From an uncultured Bacilli bacterium (lineage in GTDB: Bacteria; Bacillota_I; Bacilli_A; RF39; UBA660), in the NCBI GenBank assembly GCA_944327405.1, contig CALVHK010000008.1, positions 1-20,979 on the forward strand: a stretch of 20,979 nt of DNA, read 5' to 3'. Below, one piece after another: positions 6,060 to 14,867 of this stretch. The translations under genes were made by a program, and so were the position numbers. The notes beneath the pieces are model-generated. The model was not told the origin of the DNA, searched no databases, and worked only from the letters and a program-made list of their open reading frames with translations. The number at the start of each line of letters is the position of its first letter. The stretch's first letter is position 1.

Positions 6060-6881
6060 ATGGATATAATTAGTGTTGAAAATTTAACCAAAAAATACAA
6101 GCATTTTACTTTAAATAAACTAAATTTAAAAGTACCTACTGGTTCGGTAGTCGGTCTTGTTGGTGCCAATGGTGCTGGGAAAACGACTTTAATTAAACTA
6201 TTACTAGGGATAATCAAAAAAGATGAAGGCACCATAAATATTATCAATAAAGAAGATATCGGAATCGTATTAGATGATGCTTTTTTACCTGAATTATTAA
6301 AAATAAATGACATAAATAAAATCATGAAAAATATTTATAAAAACTGGGATGAAGAAGTATTTTATAAATATTTACAAAAATTTAATTTAACCAACAATGT
6401 CACGATGAAATCTCTATCCAAAGGAATGAAGAAAAAACTAGAAATAGCAACCGTCTTATCTCACAAACCAAAGCTTTTAATATTAGATGAACCGACAAGT
6501 GGCTTAGACCCAATTGTAAGAGGGGAAGTACTCGATTTATTTCGAGAGTTTATGGAACAAGAGGATCATAGTATTTTCATTTCTTCTCATATTACCAGTG
6601 ACTTAGAAAGTATCGCTGATTCTCTGGTTTTAATGAATGATGGTGAAATTTTGTTAAACAAATCATTTATCGATATAACAGAGAATTATGGAATTATTCA
6701 TTGCCCGGAAGAAGTATTCACAAAATTAAAAGACAGTGCAATAAATTATAGAAAGAACAAATATAATTATGAAGTTTTAATTGATAATAAAAAAGAAATA
6801 AAGAAAAAATATAAAGACATTAATATTGATAAAGCAAGTATTGATGAAATGATGTACTTACTAATTCGAGGTGAAAAATAA
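6060..6881 (+). CDS. ABC transporter ATP-binding protein
   Basis: This 273-residue ATPase powers an export-type ABC transporter together with the membrane protein encoded next. It shows Walker A GANGAGKTT (35-43), signature LSKGM (119-123), Walker B LLILDEP (139-145) with the D-loop SGLDP, and the switch His177 in SSHITSD. The stretch between Walker A and the signature is short, as in YtrB/EcsA-like single-domain ATPases. About 80 residues after the switch His are unconserved and Lys-rich. The gene begins directly after the regulator, with an AAGGAGGA site inside the end of that gene, and its stop overlaps the permease ATG by one base (TAATG). The three genes are therefore one transcription and translation unit. 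The substrate cannot be told from sequence. Confidence 0.92.
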   Translation: MDIISVENLTKKYKHFTLNKLNLKVPTGSVVGLVGANGAGKTTLIKLLLGIIKKDEGTINIINKEDIGIVLDDAFLPELLKINDINKIMKNIYKNWDEEVFYKYLQKFNLTNNVTMKSLSKGMKKKLEIATVLSHKPKLLILDEPTSGLDPIVRGEVLDLFREFMEQEDHSIFISSHITSDLESIADSLVLMNDGEILLNKSFIDITENYGIIHCPEEVFTKLKDSAINYRKNKYNYEVLIDNKKEIKKKYKDINIDKASIDEMMYLLIRGEK

Positions 6882-7534
6882 TGAAAGGTTTAATTTTAAA
6901 AGATTTATTGATATTAAAAAATCAAATGCGTAATGTATTAATCATTATATTAGGGTTTGTTATTTTATCTTTATGGATGGAAAATTACTTCTATATTGCT
7001 TTTATTATTCCGTTTTATATTGTTATGCTAGTCATATCAACATTTAGCTATGATGAATTAAATAATTCAAATACTTATATTGTAGCTTTACCATACAGTC
7101 GAAAAACCATTGTAAAAGCAAGATACATATTAAGTGTGCTAAGCATCATTACTGCTCTTTTAATTGGTTTAGCTCTGTCTTTAATAATACCAATATTTAA
7201 TGTTGATATGGATTTTGCCAGTACTTTTGCTTCTACTATAGCCTCCATCATGGGAGTTATACTAGTGTTAGCCCTACTTATGCCGTGCTTCTATAAATTT
7301 GGCGTCCAAAAGGGTCGAATCATCTTGTTTATGGCAATTATGGCAATATCTTTAATCATTGGCATCATTATTTCTTTATTTGAAAATTCCAAACTAAATA
7401 TTGCCTCCTTTTTTAACCAACTAGAAAATATAAATTTTGCATTTTTAATCATGATTGCCATTGCCATAATCTTTTTACTCCTATATATTTCTTATCTTTT
7501 CTCTTGTAAAATATATAAAAATAAAGAATTTTAG
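6881..7534 (+). CDS. ABC-2 type transporter permease
   Basis: This 217-residue protein is predicted to span the membrane six times, with hydrophobic segments near residues 17-35, 36-54, 80-105, 115-135, 145-165 and 190-210. The N-terminus MKGLILKDLLILKNQ and the segment ELNNSNTYIVALPYSRKTIVKARY are typical of ABC-2 transporter permeases that partner YtrA-controlled ATPases. It is translationally coupled to the ATPase and followed by a strong terminator, so it ends the operon. The likely role is export or resistance, by family and by the GntR-YtrA context. No substrate is implied by the sequence. Confidence 0.85.
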   Translation: MKGLILKDLLILKNQMRNVLIIILGFVILSLWMENYFYIAFIIPFYIVMLVISTFSYDELNNSNTYIVALPYSRKTIVKARYILSVLSIITALLIGLALSLIIPIFNVDMDFASTFASTIASIMGVILVLALLMPCFYKFGVQKGRIILFMAIMAISLIIGIIISLFENSKLNIASFFNQLENINFAFLIMIAIAIIFLLLYISYLFSCKIYKNKEF

Positions 7535-7546
7535 TCTAATAAACGT

Positions 7547-7574
7547 CAAGTGCACTCTAGCGCTTGTTTTTTTT
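7547..7574 (+). terminator. Intrinsic terminator of the GntR/ABC operon
   Basis: CAAGTGC (7547-7553) pairs with GCGCTTG (7560-7566), including one G-U pair, around the loop ACTCTA. Eight T's follow. Confidence 0.88.
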
Positions 7575-7594
7575 CTCTATTTTTATAGTATAAT
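7564..7594 (+). promoter_or_regulatory. Probable promoter of the deacetylase gene
   Basis: A perfect TATAAT (7589-7594) stands 18 bases before the chosen ATG. The best -35 is TTGTTT at 7564-7569 with a long 19-base spacer, overlapping the preceding terminator. The -10 is convincing, the -35 weak. Confidence 0.5.
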
Positions 7595-7612
7595 GTGGTC
7601 GAGGTAGTAGAT

Positions 7613-8977
7613 ATGAAAAGAAGTAAAAAATTAAAATTAACCAACACAGCGAAAACAATATTAAGCATGCTTATAATTATAATTGTTTTAATCGCGTTAA
7701 GTTTTCATCATAAAGATAAAATAGTAGAAGAAGTTCACGAAATAAAAGAAGAGGATAATTATACTTTAAAAATAGATTATCCTGTAATTAGTAATGAAGA
7801 TATAAACGAAGAAATAACAAAATACATAACAGATAAAAAAGAAGAATTTTTATCGATCGCTGAAAAACTAGAAGAAGTTACCCAGACGAAATTGGATTTA
7901 TCCATTACTTATACCCAAACAGATATGTTTGACTATGAAGTTTTGAATATCAATGTTTATTCTTATACTGGTGGAGCTCATTATAACCAAGAAAACAAAT
8001 CATATTATTTTGATCCCAAAACAGGTAAAGAAATAGATTTAACAGCCTTTTTAGAACCAGATAAGTTTAGCGAATTAGCTAATTTAGCTTATTACAACAC
8101 CATAAAATACTATGAAGATAACGATTTAGAATATGATGAAGCTTGGATAAAGGAAGGAACAAGTGCTACAACAAAAAATTATTCCCATTTTAATTTTACC
8201 GAAGATAGTTTAGAATTAACTTTTGACCCATATCAAGTAGGTCCTTATTCGGATGGTGAGATTAAAATTTCTATCCCCCAAGAAAAATTAGAAGGAATTG
8301 TAAAAGAAGAGTATTTACATATTGAAAAAAAAGAATCAAACGTGAAAACACCACCGAAAAGAGATTTAAGTGAGTTTGCTGGGAAAAGACTTCTAGCTTT
8401 TACCTTTGATGATGGTCCAAGTGATGGACCAACCAATAAACTTTTAGATAACCTAGATAAGTATAATGCCCGTGTAACGTTCTTTGTCTTGGGTAGTCGT
8501 GTTAATACTTATCGTGATACTTTAATTCGAGCCTATGAAATGGGAAATCAAATTGGAAGCCATACTTATAGTCATTTGAATTTATATCAATTAAGTGATT
8601 ACGATATCATGAAAGAAATTAATAATACCAATGACGCAATCGCAAATATTATAGGTATTCGTCCGGACAAGTTAAGAGCACCATACGGAAATACAAACGA
8701 CCATATAAAAGAATTAAGCAATATGTATTCTATTTTATGGAATGTCGATACGGAAGATTGGCGTTATAAAGATGCCGAAAAAATTAAAGAGTATATCATC
8801 ACTCATGCCCGTGATGGAGCGATTATCTTATTACATGATATTTACTCAACCAGTGTAGAAGGAGCCTTACTTGCAATGGAAGAGTTACAAGATGAATATG
8901 TCTTTGTAACGATTGATGAAATGGTTGAATTAAAAGGGGTTACCTTGGATAAGAAAAAAAGTTATTTTAATTTTTAA
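7613..8977 (+). CDS. Membrane-anchored polysaccharide deacetylase (PdaC/YjeA-like)
   Basis: This 454-residue cell-envelope enzyme is predicted to remove N-acetyl groups from peptidoglycan or a related polysaccharide. A basic N-terminus is followed by one membrane segment (about 15-31), which leaves the rest outside. Residues about 45-235 match the DUF4163/DUF3298 module (YTGGAHYN, FDPKTGKEIDL, FDPYQVGPYSDG) found in PdaC and RsiV. The C-terminal NodB domain has all motifs: TFDDGP (264-269), SHTYSH (316-321), RAPYG (355-359), DTEDW (379-383) and LLHD (406-409). The metal-binding Asp and His residues and the catalytic Asp are therefore present. An in-frame GTG exists at 7595, but it abuts the -10 box, while the ATG at 7613 has GAGGTAG five bases upstream. 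Such enzymes commonly confer lysozyme tolerance. Confidence 0.92.
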   Translation: MKRSKKLKLTNTAKTILSMLIIIIVLIALSFHHKDKIVEEVHEIKEEDNYTLKIDYPVISNEDINEEITKYITDKKEEFLSIAEKLEEVTQTKLDLSITYTQTDMFDYEVLNINVYSYTGGAHYNQENKSYYFDPKTGKEIDLTAFLEPDKFSELANLAYYNTIKYYEDNDLEYDEAWIKEGTSATTKNYSHFNFTEDSLELTFDPYQVGPYSDGEIKISIPQEKLEGIVKEEYLHIEKKESNVKTPPKRDLSEFAGKRLLAFTFDDGPSDGPTNKLLDNLDKYNARVTFFVLGSRVNTYRDTLIRAYEMGNQIGSHTYSHLNLYQLSDYDIMKEINNTNDAIANIIGIRPDKLRAPYGNTNDHIKELSNMYSILWNVDTEDWRYKDAEKIKEYIITHARDGAIILLHDIYSTSVEGALLAMEELQDEYVFVTIDEMVELKGVTLDKKKSYFNF

Positions 8978-8987
8978 AATTTTATAG

Positions 8988-9016
8988 TTGACTTCAAAGG
9001 AATGAAAATTTATAAT
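8988..9016 (+). promoter_or_regulatory. sigma-A promoter of the acyltransferase gene
   Basis: TTGACT (8988-8993) and TATAAT (9011-9016) are 17 bases apart. A second TATAAT follows immediately at 9017-9022. The start codon is about 20 bases downstream. Confidence 0.75.
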
Positions 9017-9036
9017 TATAATCGAGGAGGATAAAA

Positions 9037-10263
9037 ATGGAGGAGAAAAAACCTTTAAAAAGCACAAGAAATGTAGCAATTGAATTATGGCGTTTTGTGA
9101 TTGCAGTTGCTATCATTGGATTTCATACAGGATGGATTATTGCAAGAAGTGCTGATGGCTCAAACGGCTATTGGATGGAAACAAGCAATTGGTTCTTTGG
9201 TGCTAGTGAAGTACTACTCATATTTACTTTAACTGCAGGATATTTCATGGTATCTCACTTTAAAAAAAGACAGAAAGATCCAAAATATCAAGAAAGGAGT
9301 GCATCTGGTAGAGCATGGGAATACACGCTATCAAGAATTAAAGCTTTATTACCAGTTTTAATTATTGGTTATATTCTTGGTGTAATTATTTGTACGAAGT
9401 ATTATTATCCAGCATATACTTTCCAAGATATATGCGACATGACAATTAATAGTGCCTGGGAATTTTTAGGATTCCATGCTGTCGGATTAAGAAGTACTGG
9501 TGGTGAGTTCTTCAACTTAAATGGACCATTATGGTTTATATCTGCGATTATTATCGTTGGTTATTTCCTATATTGGGGACTATGTAAAAACGAAGAAAAA
9601 ACGACAGGATTTTGGGCACCACTTATATTTATTTTCTTAAGTGGATGGTGGTGTTTTACGAATACGCGTGCAGCTCAAACCGCATGGTCAACTTTTGGTC
9701 TTCAAACGGCATCTACTAATGGTATGGGTGGTTCTGCAACAGATGCCACTGCAACGATAGGTTTCAATAATGGTTTGTTATTTGTCTTACTTGGCCTTTT
9801 AGGAGGAATGATTTTATATTATTTAATAGAAAGACTAAAAAAACGTGAGTTCAGCAAAGCCGGCAAAGTGGGATTAACTATTGTAAATATTGCTGCCTCA
9901 GGCTTACTACTTTGGTACACCATTTATCAACCAACTTGGTTTAATTTAGACAGATGGACGGTATCTTTATTATGTATTATCGTAATCGGTTTAGCTTTAT
10001 TAAACAAGGACGGCTTAACAAAACTATTAAACAATGGTGTTACTCACAGTTTATTAAAGTATTTAGGAAGTATATCTTTATACATCTATATGCTTCATTA
10101 TCCAATAGCAATTCTCATGTTAAGAGCATTAGGACAAAATACTGCTGCAACAACCTATTCTTTCTGGAAAATATTTATTCCAACTGTTGTAATTACCATC
10201 ATATTCAGTATGTTAATTAAATTAATTATGGATGCAACCATATTGAAAAAAAAAGAGGCTTAA
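9037..10263 (+). CDS. Acyltransferase family 3 membrane protein
   Basis: This 408-residue membrane protein has about ten hydrophobic segments. The opening RNVAIELWRFVIAVAIIGFHTG, with Arg and His in the first membrane helix, is the hallmark of the acyltransferase-3 (OafA/WecH/OatA-like) fold, which transfers acetyl or succinyl groups to sugars of the cell envelope. Later typical features are FTLTAGYFMVSHF, NGPLWFISAIIIVGYFLYW and, near the end, LGSISLYIYMLHYPI. An extracellular loop rich in Thr, Ala and Gly lies around residues 205-245. It has its own promoter, a GAGGAGG ribosome binding site and a terminator, so it is monocistronic. Being next to a polysaccharide deacetylase suggests a shared role in modifying wall or surface polysaccharides. 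The substrate is unknown. Confidence 0.85.
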   Translation: MEEKKPLKSTRNVAIELWRFVIAVAIIGFHTGWIIARSADGSNGYWMETSNWFFGASEVLLIFTLTAGYFMVSHFKKRQKDPKYQERSASGRAWEYTLSRIKALLPVLIIGYILGVIICTKYYYPAYTFQDICDMTINSAWEFLGFHAVGLRSTGGEFFNLNGPLWFISAIIIVGYFLYWGLCKNEEKTTGFWAPLIFIFLSGWWCFTNTRAAQTAWSTFGLQTASTNGMGGSATDATATIGFNNGLLFVLLGLLGGMILYYLIERLKKREFSKAGKVGLTIVNIAASGLLLWYTIYQPTWFNLDRWTVSLLCIIVIGLALLNKDGLTKLLNNGVTHSLLKYLGSISLYIYMLHYPIAILMLRALGQNTAATTYSFWKIFIPTVVITIIFSMLIKLIMDATILKKKEA

Positions 10264-10264
10264 G

Positions 10265-10291
10265 GAGTGATTGATTACTAATCGCTCTTTT
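10265..10291 (+). terminator. Intrinsic terminator of the acyltransferase gene
   Basis: GAGTGATT (10265-10272) pairs with AATCGCTC (10280-10287), with one U-G pair, around a 7-base loop. TTTT follows, and AAG before the stem pairs with the first T's. Confidence 0.85.
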
Positions 10292-10362
10292 AATTTGCTA
10301 TTTTTTAATAAAAACTTAGAGACTTTTTACTAGAAATTTGATACAATTATTAAGGTGATGAT

Positions 10363-11925
10363 ATGAAAATAATAGAAGCGAGCGAAGTAGCAAGTATAAT
10401 TTCTGAAAATGATACTATTGCTATTACTGGCTGTGGAGGAAGTTGCTCTCCAGAAGCTTTATTAAAAAGTATTAAAGATTCTTACGAAAAAAATAAAATC
10501 CCTAAAAATCTAACTGTTGTTGCTGGTATATCTCCAGGTAATTTAACAGAAGATATGGTAGGTATGAATATGCTTAGTGTAAAAGGATTAGTAAAGAAAG
10601 CAATTTGCGCTCATTTAGGTATGGGAAAATTGTTTGGAAAATCTATAGGTGCTAATGAATTTCCAGCCTTTGGCCTACCTTTAGGAGTAATCAACCATTT
10701 ACTTCGTGCCATCTCAGGTAAAGAACCTGGAATAGTTACCAAAATAGGTCTAGACACTTTTGCTGATCCTGATATAGAAGGATGTTGTATTAATGATTTA
10801 GCTAAAAGTGAACCTCCTGTGGTCGAAAAAATAAAACTAGATGGAAAAGATTATTTATTTTACAAAAGTTTTCCCATCAATGTAGCTTTAATTAAAGCAA
10901 CTTATGCTGATGAGTTAGGTAATATTAGTTTTGAAAGAGAAGCTGTAATATCCGAACAATTTCATATGGCTGCTGCCGCCCATAACAGTGGGGGAAAAGT
11001 AATTGTTCAAGTAGAAGAGATTAAGCCTGCTGGTAGCTTAAAAGCCAAAGATTGTTTAATTCATGCCAAATTAGTAGATTATGTTGTAGTAGCGAAACCA
11101 GATACTACTTTAGGAGATTACAATTTACCAATATATCGTCCAGAATTAACTGGAGAGAAAAAAATCGATGTTAAAATAGATCCTTATCCTCTAGATATTC
11201 GTAAAGTTTGTGCTAGACGAAGTGCTATGGAAATAAAAAAAGGAAATGTGATAAATTTAGGAGTAGGTATGCCTGATTTAGTAGCTAAAATTGCTAATGA
11301 AGAAGGCTTTATTAAAGATATTTATTTATCAATAGAATGTGGCCCAACCGGAGGTATTCCAATTGGCGGAGTTGCTTTTGGAGCCAGTATAAATCCTGAT
11401 TCAATTATATCTACTGCGGATAATTTTGATTTGTATGACGGAGGTTTCCTTGATTTAGCAATACTAGGTTTAGCTGAGGTGGATCGTTATGGCAATGTTA
11501 ATGTTTCCAAATTCGGTTCTAGAGTAACAGGACCAGGAGGATTTATTAATATTACCCAAAGTACCAAAAAAATTATTTTTATGGGTACCTTTACAGCTTT
11601 AGGTTTAAAAGAAGAAATTGAAAATGGCAAAGTAATTGTTAAAAAAGAGGGACATAAAAAGAAATTTGTAGACAAAGTAGATCAAATAACATTTAGTGGT
11701 AAAAATGCTGTTAAAAATAATTTAGATGTATTATTTATAACAGAACGAGCTGTATTTAAATTAACGAAAGATGGTTTGGAACTTACCGAAGTGGCTCCGG
11801 GAATTGACATAAAAAAAGATATATTAGATCAAATGGAATTTAAACCAAGTATCTCTTCGCATATTAAATTAATGGATACACGGATATTTAAAGAAAGTAT
11901 TATGGGATTAAAAAAAGAAATTTGA
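10363..11925 (+). CDS. Acyl-CoA:acetate/propionate CoA-transferase (family I, Pct/YdiF-like)
   Basis: This 520-residue cytoplasmic enzyme moves CoA between short-chain acids and acyl-CoA through a glutamyl-CoA intermediate. The N-terminal half (about 1-280) resembles the alpha part (ITGCGGSCSPEALLKSI, HLGMGK, GCCINDLA, KATYADELGNISFEREA) and the C-terminal half resembles the beta part (NLGVGMPDLVAKIANEEG). The two are fused, as in propionate CoA-transferases. The likely catalytic residue is Glu325 in SIECGPTGGIP, matching the ExG motif. AAGGTGAT stands three bases before the ATG. A weak TACAAT -10 lies at 10342-10347. The next gene starts ten bases after the stop, so it is the first gene of an operon with an OpuC-like transporter. 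That pairing suggests that a transported quaternary amine or its breakdown acid is activated to a CoA ester. This is inference; acetate or butyrate metabolism is the alternative. Confidence 0.88.
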   Translation: MKIIEASEVASIISENDTIAITGCGGSCSPEALLKSIKDSYEKNKIPKNLTVVAGISPGNLTEDMVGMNMLSVKGLVKKAICAHLGMGKLFGKSIGANEFPAFGLPLGVINHLLRAISGKEPGIVTKIGLDTFADPDIEGCCINDLAKSEPPVVEKIKLDGKDYLFYKSFPINVALIKATYADELGNISFEREAVISEQFHMAAAAHNSGGKVIVQVEEIKPAGSLKAKDCLIHAKLVDYVVVAKPDTTLGDYNLPIYRPELTGEKKIDVKIDPYPLDIRKVCARRSAMEIKKGNVINLGVGMPDLVAKIANEEGFIKDIYLSIECGPTGGIPIGGVAFGASINPDSIISTADNFDLYDGGFLDLAILGLAEVDRYGNVNVSKFGSRVTGPGGFINITQSTKKIIFMGTFTALGLKEEIENGKVIVKKEGHKKKFVDKVDQITFSGKNAVKNNLDVLFITERAVFKLTKDGLELTEVAPGIDIKKDILDQMEFKPSISSHIKLMDTRIFKESIMGLKKEI

Positions 11926-11935
11926 GGAGTTTGAC

Positions 11936-13060
11936 ATGATAAGTTTTAAAGAAGTAACAAAGATTTTTGATAACAAAAAAATATTAGATCACATTAGTAT
12001 TGATATTGAAGAAAGTGCAATTACTTGTTTAATTGGGGAAAGCGGTTGTGGAAAAACAACCCTATTAAAGATGATTAATCGCCTAATTGAGCCCACATCC
12101 GGAACAATTATGATTAATAACCAAAATATATTAAAGCAAGATGTTATTCGTTTAAGAAGAAGTATTGGCTATGTTATTCAGCAAACCGGTTTATTTCCTC
12201 ATATGAGTATCAAACAAAATATTGAATTAATTCCTAAATTATTAAAAACACCCAAAGAAGAGTTAGAAAAAAAGACATTAGAGTTAATGAATATGATTGG
12301 CTTAGATGCTAAAGAATATTTAAATAGATATCCTAGTGAATTATCGGGAGGCCAGCAGCAAAGAATAGGGATAGCAAGAGCTTTTGCAACCGATCCTGAT
12401 ATTATCTTAATGGATGAGCCCTTTAGTGCTCTAGATCCCATAACAAGAGTATCTTTACAAGATGAATTACTAAACATTCAAAGTAAACACAAAAAGACCA
12501 TTGTATTTGTAACCCATGATATGGATGAAGCAATTAAATTAGCCGATAAAATAGCAATACTGGATGAAGGACATATTGTTCAATACGATACACCAGAAAA
12601 AATATTAAAATATCCGGTGAATGATTTTGTCAAGAATTTTGTGGGGCCAGAAAAAATATGGTCTTCTCCAGAATTAATTAAAGTAAAAGACATCATGATC
12701 CATCATCCTATTACATGCCGCCCTAATTATTCTATTTTTTATTGTATTAATAAGATGCGTATGATGAGGGTTGATACTTTGATGGTAGTAAATGAAGAGA
12801 ATGAATTATTAGGTGTATTATATGCTGAAAATTTAAATAATGCATCTCATCAAAATAAATTAGCTCGAGATTTTATTCTGAATGATTTTTTTGTGGTGTA
12901 TCCGGAAGATACGCTTGTCGATTTATTAAAAAACATAAATATCCATAAAATAACCACAATTCCAGTTGTAGATAAAAATAACCATTTAAAAGGCTTAATT
13001 ACCAGAAGTACCCTTTTAACATATATGAGTAAGCAATTTTTACGGGATGGTGAAGAATAA
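11936..13060 (+). CDS. Quaternary-amine (betaine/choline/carnitine) ABC transporter ATPase, OpuCA-like
   Basis: This 374-residue ATPase drives uptake of glycine betaine, choline or carnitine. It shows Walker A GESGCGKTT (34-42), Q-loop IQQTGLFPHM, signature LSGGQQQRIGIARA, Walker B IILMDEP with SALDP, and the switch VTHDMDEA. A C-terminal pair of CBS domains (about 248-370, VKDIMIHHPITCRPN and VYPEDTLVDLL) is the usual regulatory part that senses ionic strength or c-di-AMP in OpuA/OpuC systems. It lies between the CoA-transferase gene, with an AGGAG site near the end of that gene, and the permease gene, whose ATG overlaps its stop (TAATG). I cannot tell betaine from carnitine or choline. Confidence 0.92.
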   Translation: MISFKEVTKIFDNKKILDHISIDIEESAITCLIGESGCGKTTLLKMINRLIEPTSGTIMINNQNILKQDVIRLRRSIGYVIQQTGLFPHMSIKQNIELIPKLLKTPKEELEKKTLELMNMIGLDAKEYLNRYPSELSGGQQQRIGIARAFATDPDIILMDEPFSALDPITRVSLQDELLNIQSKHKKTIVFVTHDMDEAIKLADKIAILDEGHIVQYDTPEKILKYPVNDFVKNFVGPEKIWSSPELIKVKDIMIHHPITCRPNYSIFYCINKMRMMRVDTLMVVNEENELLGVLYAENLNNASHQNKLARDFILNDFFVVYPEDTLVDLLKNINIHKITTIPVVDKNNHLKGLITRSTLLTYMSKQFLRDGEE

Positions 13061-14607
13061 TGGAATTTCTAAGTTATATTATCGCCAATTTCAAAGAAAT
13101 AATTAGCCTTTTAATCGAACACATAGAACTCACTTTTTTATCAGTATTTTTAGCTATTATCATTGGTGTTCCCATAGGTATTTTAATTTGCTATGTAAAA
13201 AAATTAGCCAAACCCGTACTAGCGTTTTCAAATGTTATGCAAGCCATTCCTTCGATGGCTCTACTAGGCTTTACCATTCCTTTTTTAGGAATTGGATCTA
13301 CTCCAGCAATATTAATGGTTGTTTTATATTCCTTACTACCAATTATAAAAAATACTTATATTGGTATAGAAGGGATTAATTTACAAACAATTGAAGCAGC
13401 TCAAGGAATTGGCTTAACCAAATGGCAAATTTTAACGAAAGTGCAAATACCTCTAGCCCTACCAGTTATAATGGCCGGTATCCGTATATCTGCCGTTAGT
13501 GCTGTTGGACTTATGACTTTAGCCGCTTTTTGTGGTGCTGGAGGGTTAGGCTATTTAGTTTATGCCGGTATTCGTTCGATTAATAATTTCCAAATTCTCT
13601 CAGGAGCTATTCCTGCTTGTTTGCTCGCTTTATTCATTGATTATTTACTAGGAATTGTTGAAGATTTAACTACACCAAAATATGCTAAAAAGGAGAAGAA
13701 AAGCAATTTAGGACGAAAGATTATTTTAATAATATGTGGAATCATCATTTTCTTTTTCTTTCTTTTATCTTTATTTCCTAAAGAAAGTAGTTCTAGACAA
13801 ATCACCATTGGTAGTATGGATTTTACCGAACAAGAAATTTTATCTTATATGATAAAGGATTTAATAGAAAATCGAACAGATATCAGTGTCAATCAAAAAT
13901 TATCGTTAGGCTCATCTAGTATTGTTTTAAATGCAATAAAACAAAACGATATTGATATGTATGTAGATTATACGGGAACTATTTATGGAAGTGTTTTAAA
14001 AAAAGATCCTAATAGTAATGTGGAAGAAGTATATAATATTTCTAAAAGTCAAATGAAAGAATTATACGACTTAAATATTTTAGCAGACTTAAATTTTAAT
14101 AATACTTATACGTTAGCCGTAACGAAAAACACGGCTTTAAAATACAATTTACAGACAATTAGTGATTTAAAAAAGGTAGATCAAGAATTACGCTTTTCCC
14201 CAACATTAGTTTTTATGGAAAGAAATGACTGTTGGATAGGATTACAAAGAGTATATGATATGAATTTTAAAGAGATTATCCCAATTGATGGTGCCCCAAG
14301 ATATTTAGCACTTCTAAATAATGATAGTGATGTTATTGATGCTTATTCAACGGATGGGTTATTAATGAAATATGATTTAGTAGTACTTGAAGATGATAAA
14401 GACTTCTTTTTACCATATCAAGCTGTACCGGTCGTGAATAATAAAATTATATCCGAATATCCAGAAATAGAACCACTTTTAAAAGAATTAAGTACTTTTT
14501 TAAATGATTCGGTGATGAGAGAACTAAATTATTTAGTGGATGAAGAAAGAATAAGTCCTGAGTTAGTCGCGGCCAATTTCTTAAAGCAAAAAAATTTAAT
14601 AAACTAA
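13060..14607 (+). CDS. Fused permease and substrate-binding protein of the quaternary-amine ABC transporter (OpuCB-OpuCC fusion)
   Basis: The 515-residue protein joins a membrane permease (about residues 1-205) to an extracellular substrate-binding domain (about 245-515). The permease has the EAA-type loop EAAQGIGLTKWQILTKVQIPLALP and several membrane segments. Another membrane segment (about 220-240, IILIICGIIIFFFFLLSLF) tethers the binding domain outside. The binding domain has family landmarks: IGSMDFTEQEIL, DMYVDYTGTIYG, FNNTYTLAVTK, FMERNDCWIGLQRVYD, DAYSTDGLL and FFLPYQAVPVV. Such fusions are common in Bacilli and replace separate OpuCB, OpuCC and OpuCD genes. The reference ligand-cage residues cannot be placed without an alignment. 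It is the last gene of the operon, and a terminator follows its stop directly. Confidence 0.92.
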   Translation: MEFLSYIIANFKEIISLLIEHIELTFLSVFLAIIIGVPIGILICYVKKLAKPVLAFSNVMQAIPSMALLGFTIPFLGIGSTPAILMVVLYSLLPIIKNTYIGIEGINLQTIEAAQGIGLTKWQILTKVQIPLALPVIMAGIRISAVSAVGLMTLAAFCGAGGLGYLVYAGIRSINNFQILSGAIPACLLALFIDYLLGIVEDLTTPKYAKKEKKSNLGRKIILIICGIIIFFFFLLSLFPKESSSRQITIGSMDFTEQEILSYMIKDLIENRTDISVNQKLSLGSSSIVLNAIKQNDIDMYVDYTGTIYGSVLKKDPNSNVEEVYNISKSQMKELYDLNILADLNFNNTYTLAVTKNTALKYNLQTISDLKKVDQELRFSPTLVFMERNDCWIGLQRVYDMNFKEIIPIDGAPRYLALLNNDSDVIDAYSTDGLLMKYDLVVLEDDKDFFLPYQAVPVVNNKIISEYPEIEPLLKELSTFLNDSVMRELNYLVDEERISPELVAANFLKQKNLIN

Positions 14608-14635
14608 AAATAACACATACTCCTGTGTTATTTTT
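14606..14635. terminator. Bidirectional terminator shared by the transporter operon and rpmB
   Basis: AAAAATAACACA (14606-14617) and TGTGTTATTTTT (14624-14635) form a perfect 12-bp stem around TACTCC. T-runs occur on both strands, so it can end both convergent transcripts. It overlaps the stop codons of both genes. Confidence 0.88.
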
Positions 14636-14789
14636 CCATAGTTCTAGCTTCTCTAGCACTAATTCTTACCTTAGTTCCATTAATAGTCTTTTTTTGAATA
14701 TTAGGTTTTTGTTTCATTTTTGTTGCGTTTAGTGCATGACTTCTTTTATTACCAGTTAAAGGCTTCTTTGTTGTAACTTTTTTCGCCAT
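14628..14789 (-). CDS. rpmB: 50S ribosomal protein bL28, short form
   Basis: The minus strand encodes a 53-residue basic protein with TKKPLTGNKRSHALNATK, matching the bL28 signature (TGKxxxxGNxRSHAxNxTK), then KPNIQKKTINGTKVRISAREART. It binds 23S rRNA in the large ribosomal subunit. No zinc-binding cysteines are present, so it is the Cys-free form. It is some ten residues shorter than Bacillus bL28 (about 62), with the C-terminal part reduced. A near-consensus GGAGGTGG lies at 14794-14801, four bases before the ATG. The gene is alone on its strand, convergent with the transporter operon and sharing its terminator. Confidence 0.93.
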   Translation of the reverse strand: MAKKVTTKKPLTGNKRSHALNATKMKQKPNIQKKTINGTKVRISAREARTMEK

Positions 14790-14820
14790 TTTGCCACCTC
14801 CATAAATAGATTACTTAAAA

Positions 14821-14849
14821 ACTTTACCATATTATATGGCAAAAGTCAA
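14821..14849 (-). promoter_or_regulatory. Promoter of rpmB with a palindrome in its spacer
   Basis: On the minus strand TTGACT (14849-14844) and TAAAGT (14826-14821) are 17 bases apart. The spacer holds a perfect palindrome, CCATAT-A-ATATGG (14827-14839). The latter could be an operator or only a chance AT-rich palindrome that supplies an alternative TATAAT. Confidence 0.45.
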
Positions 14850-14867
14850 TTTATTATCGCGATTTTA

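Noticed and set aside
9954..10220. Plus-strand open frame inside the acyltransferase gene
   Set aside because: It lies entirely within a well-supported gene in another frame.
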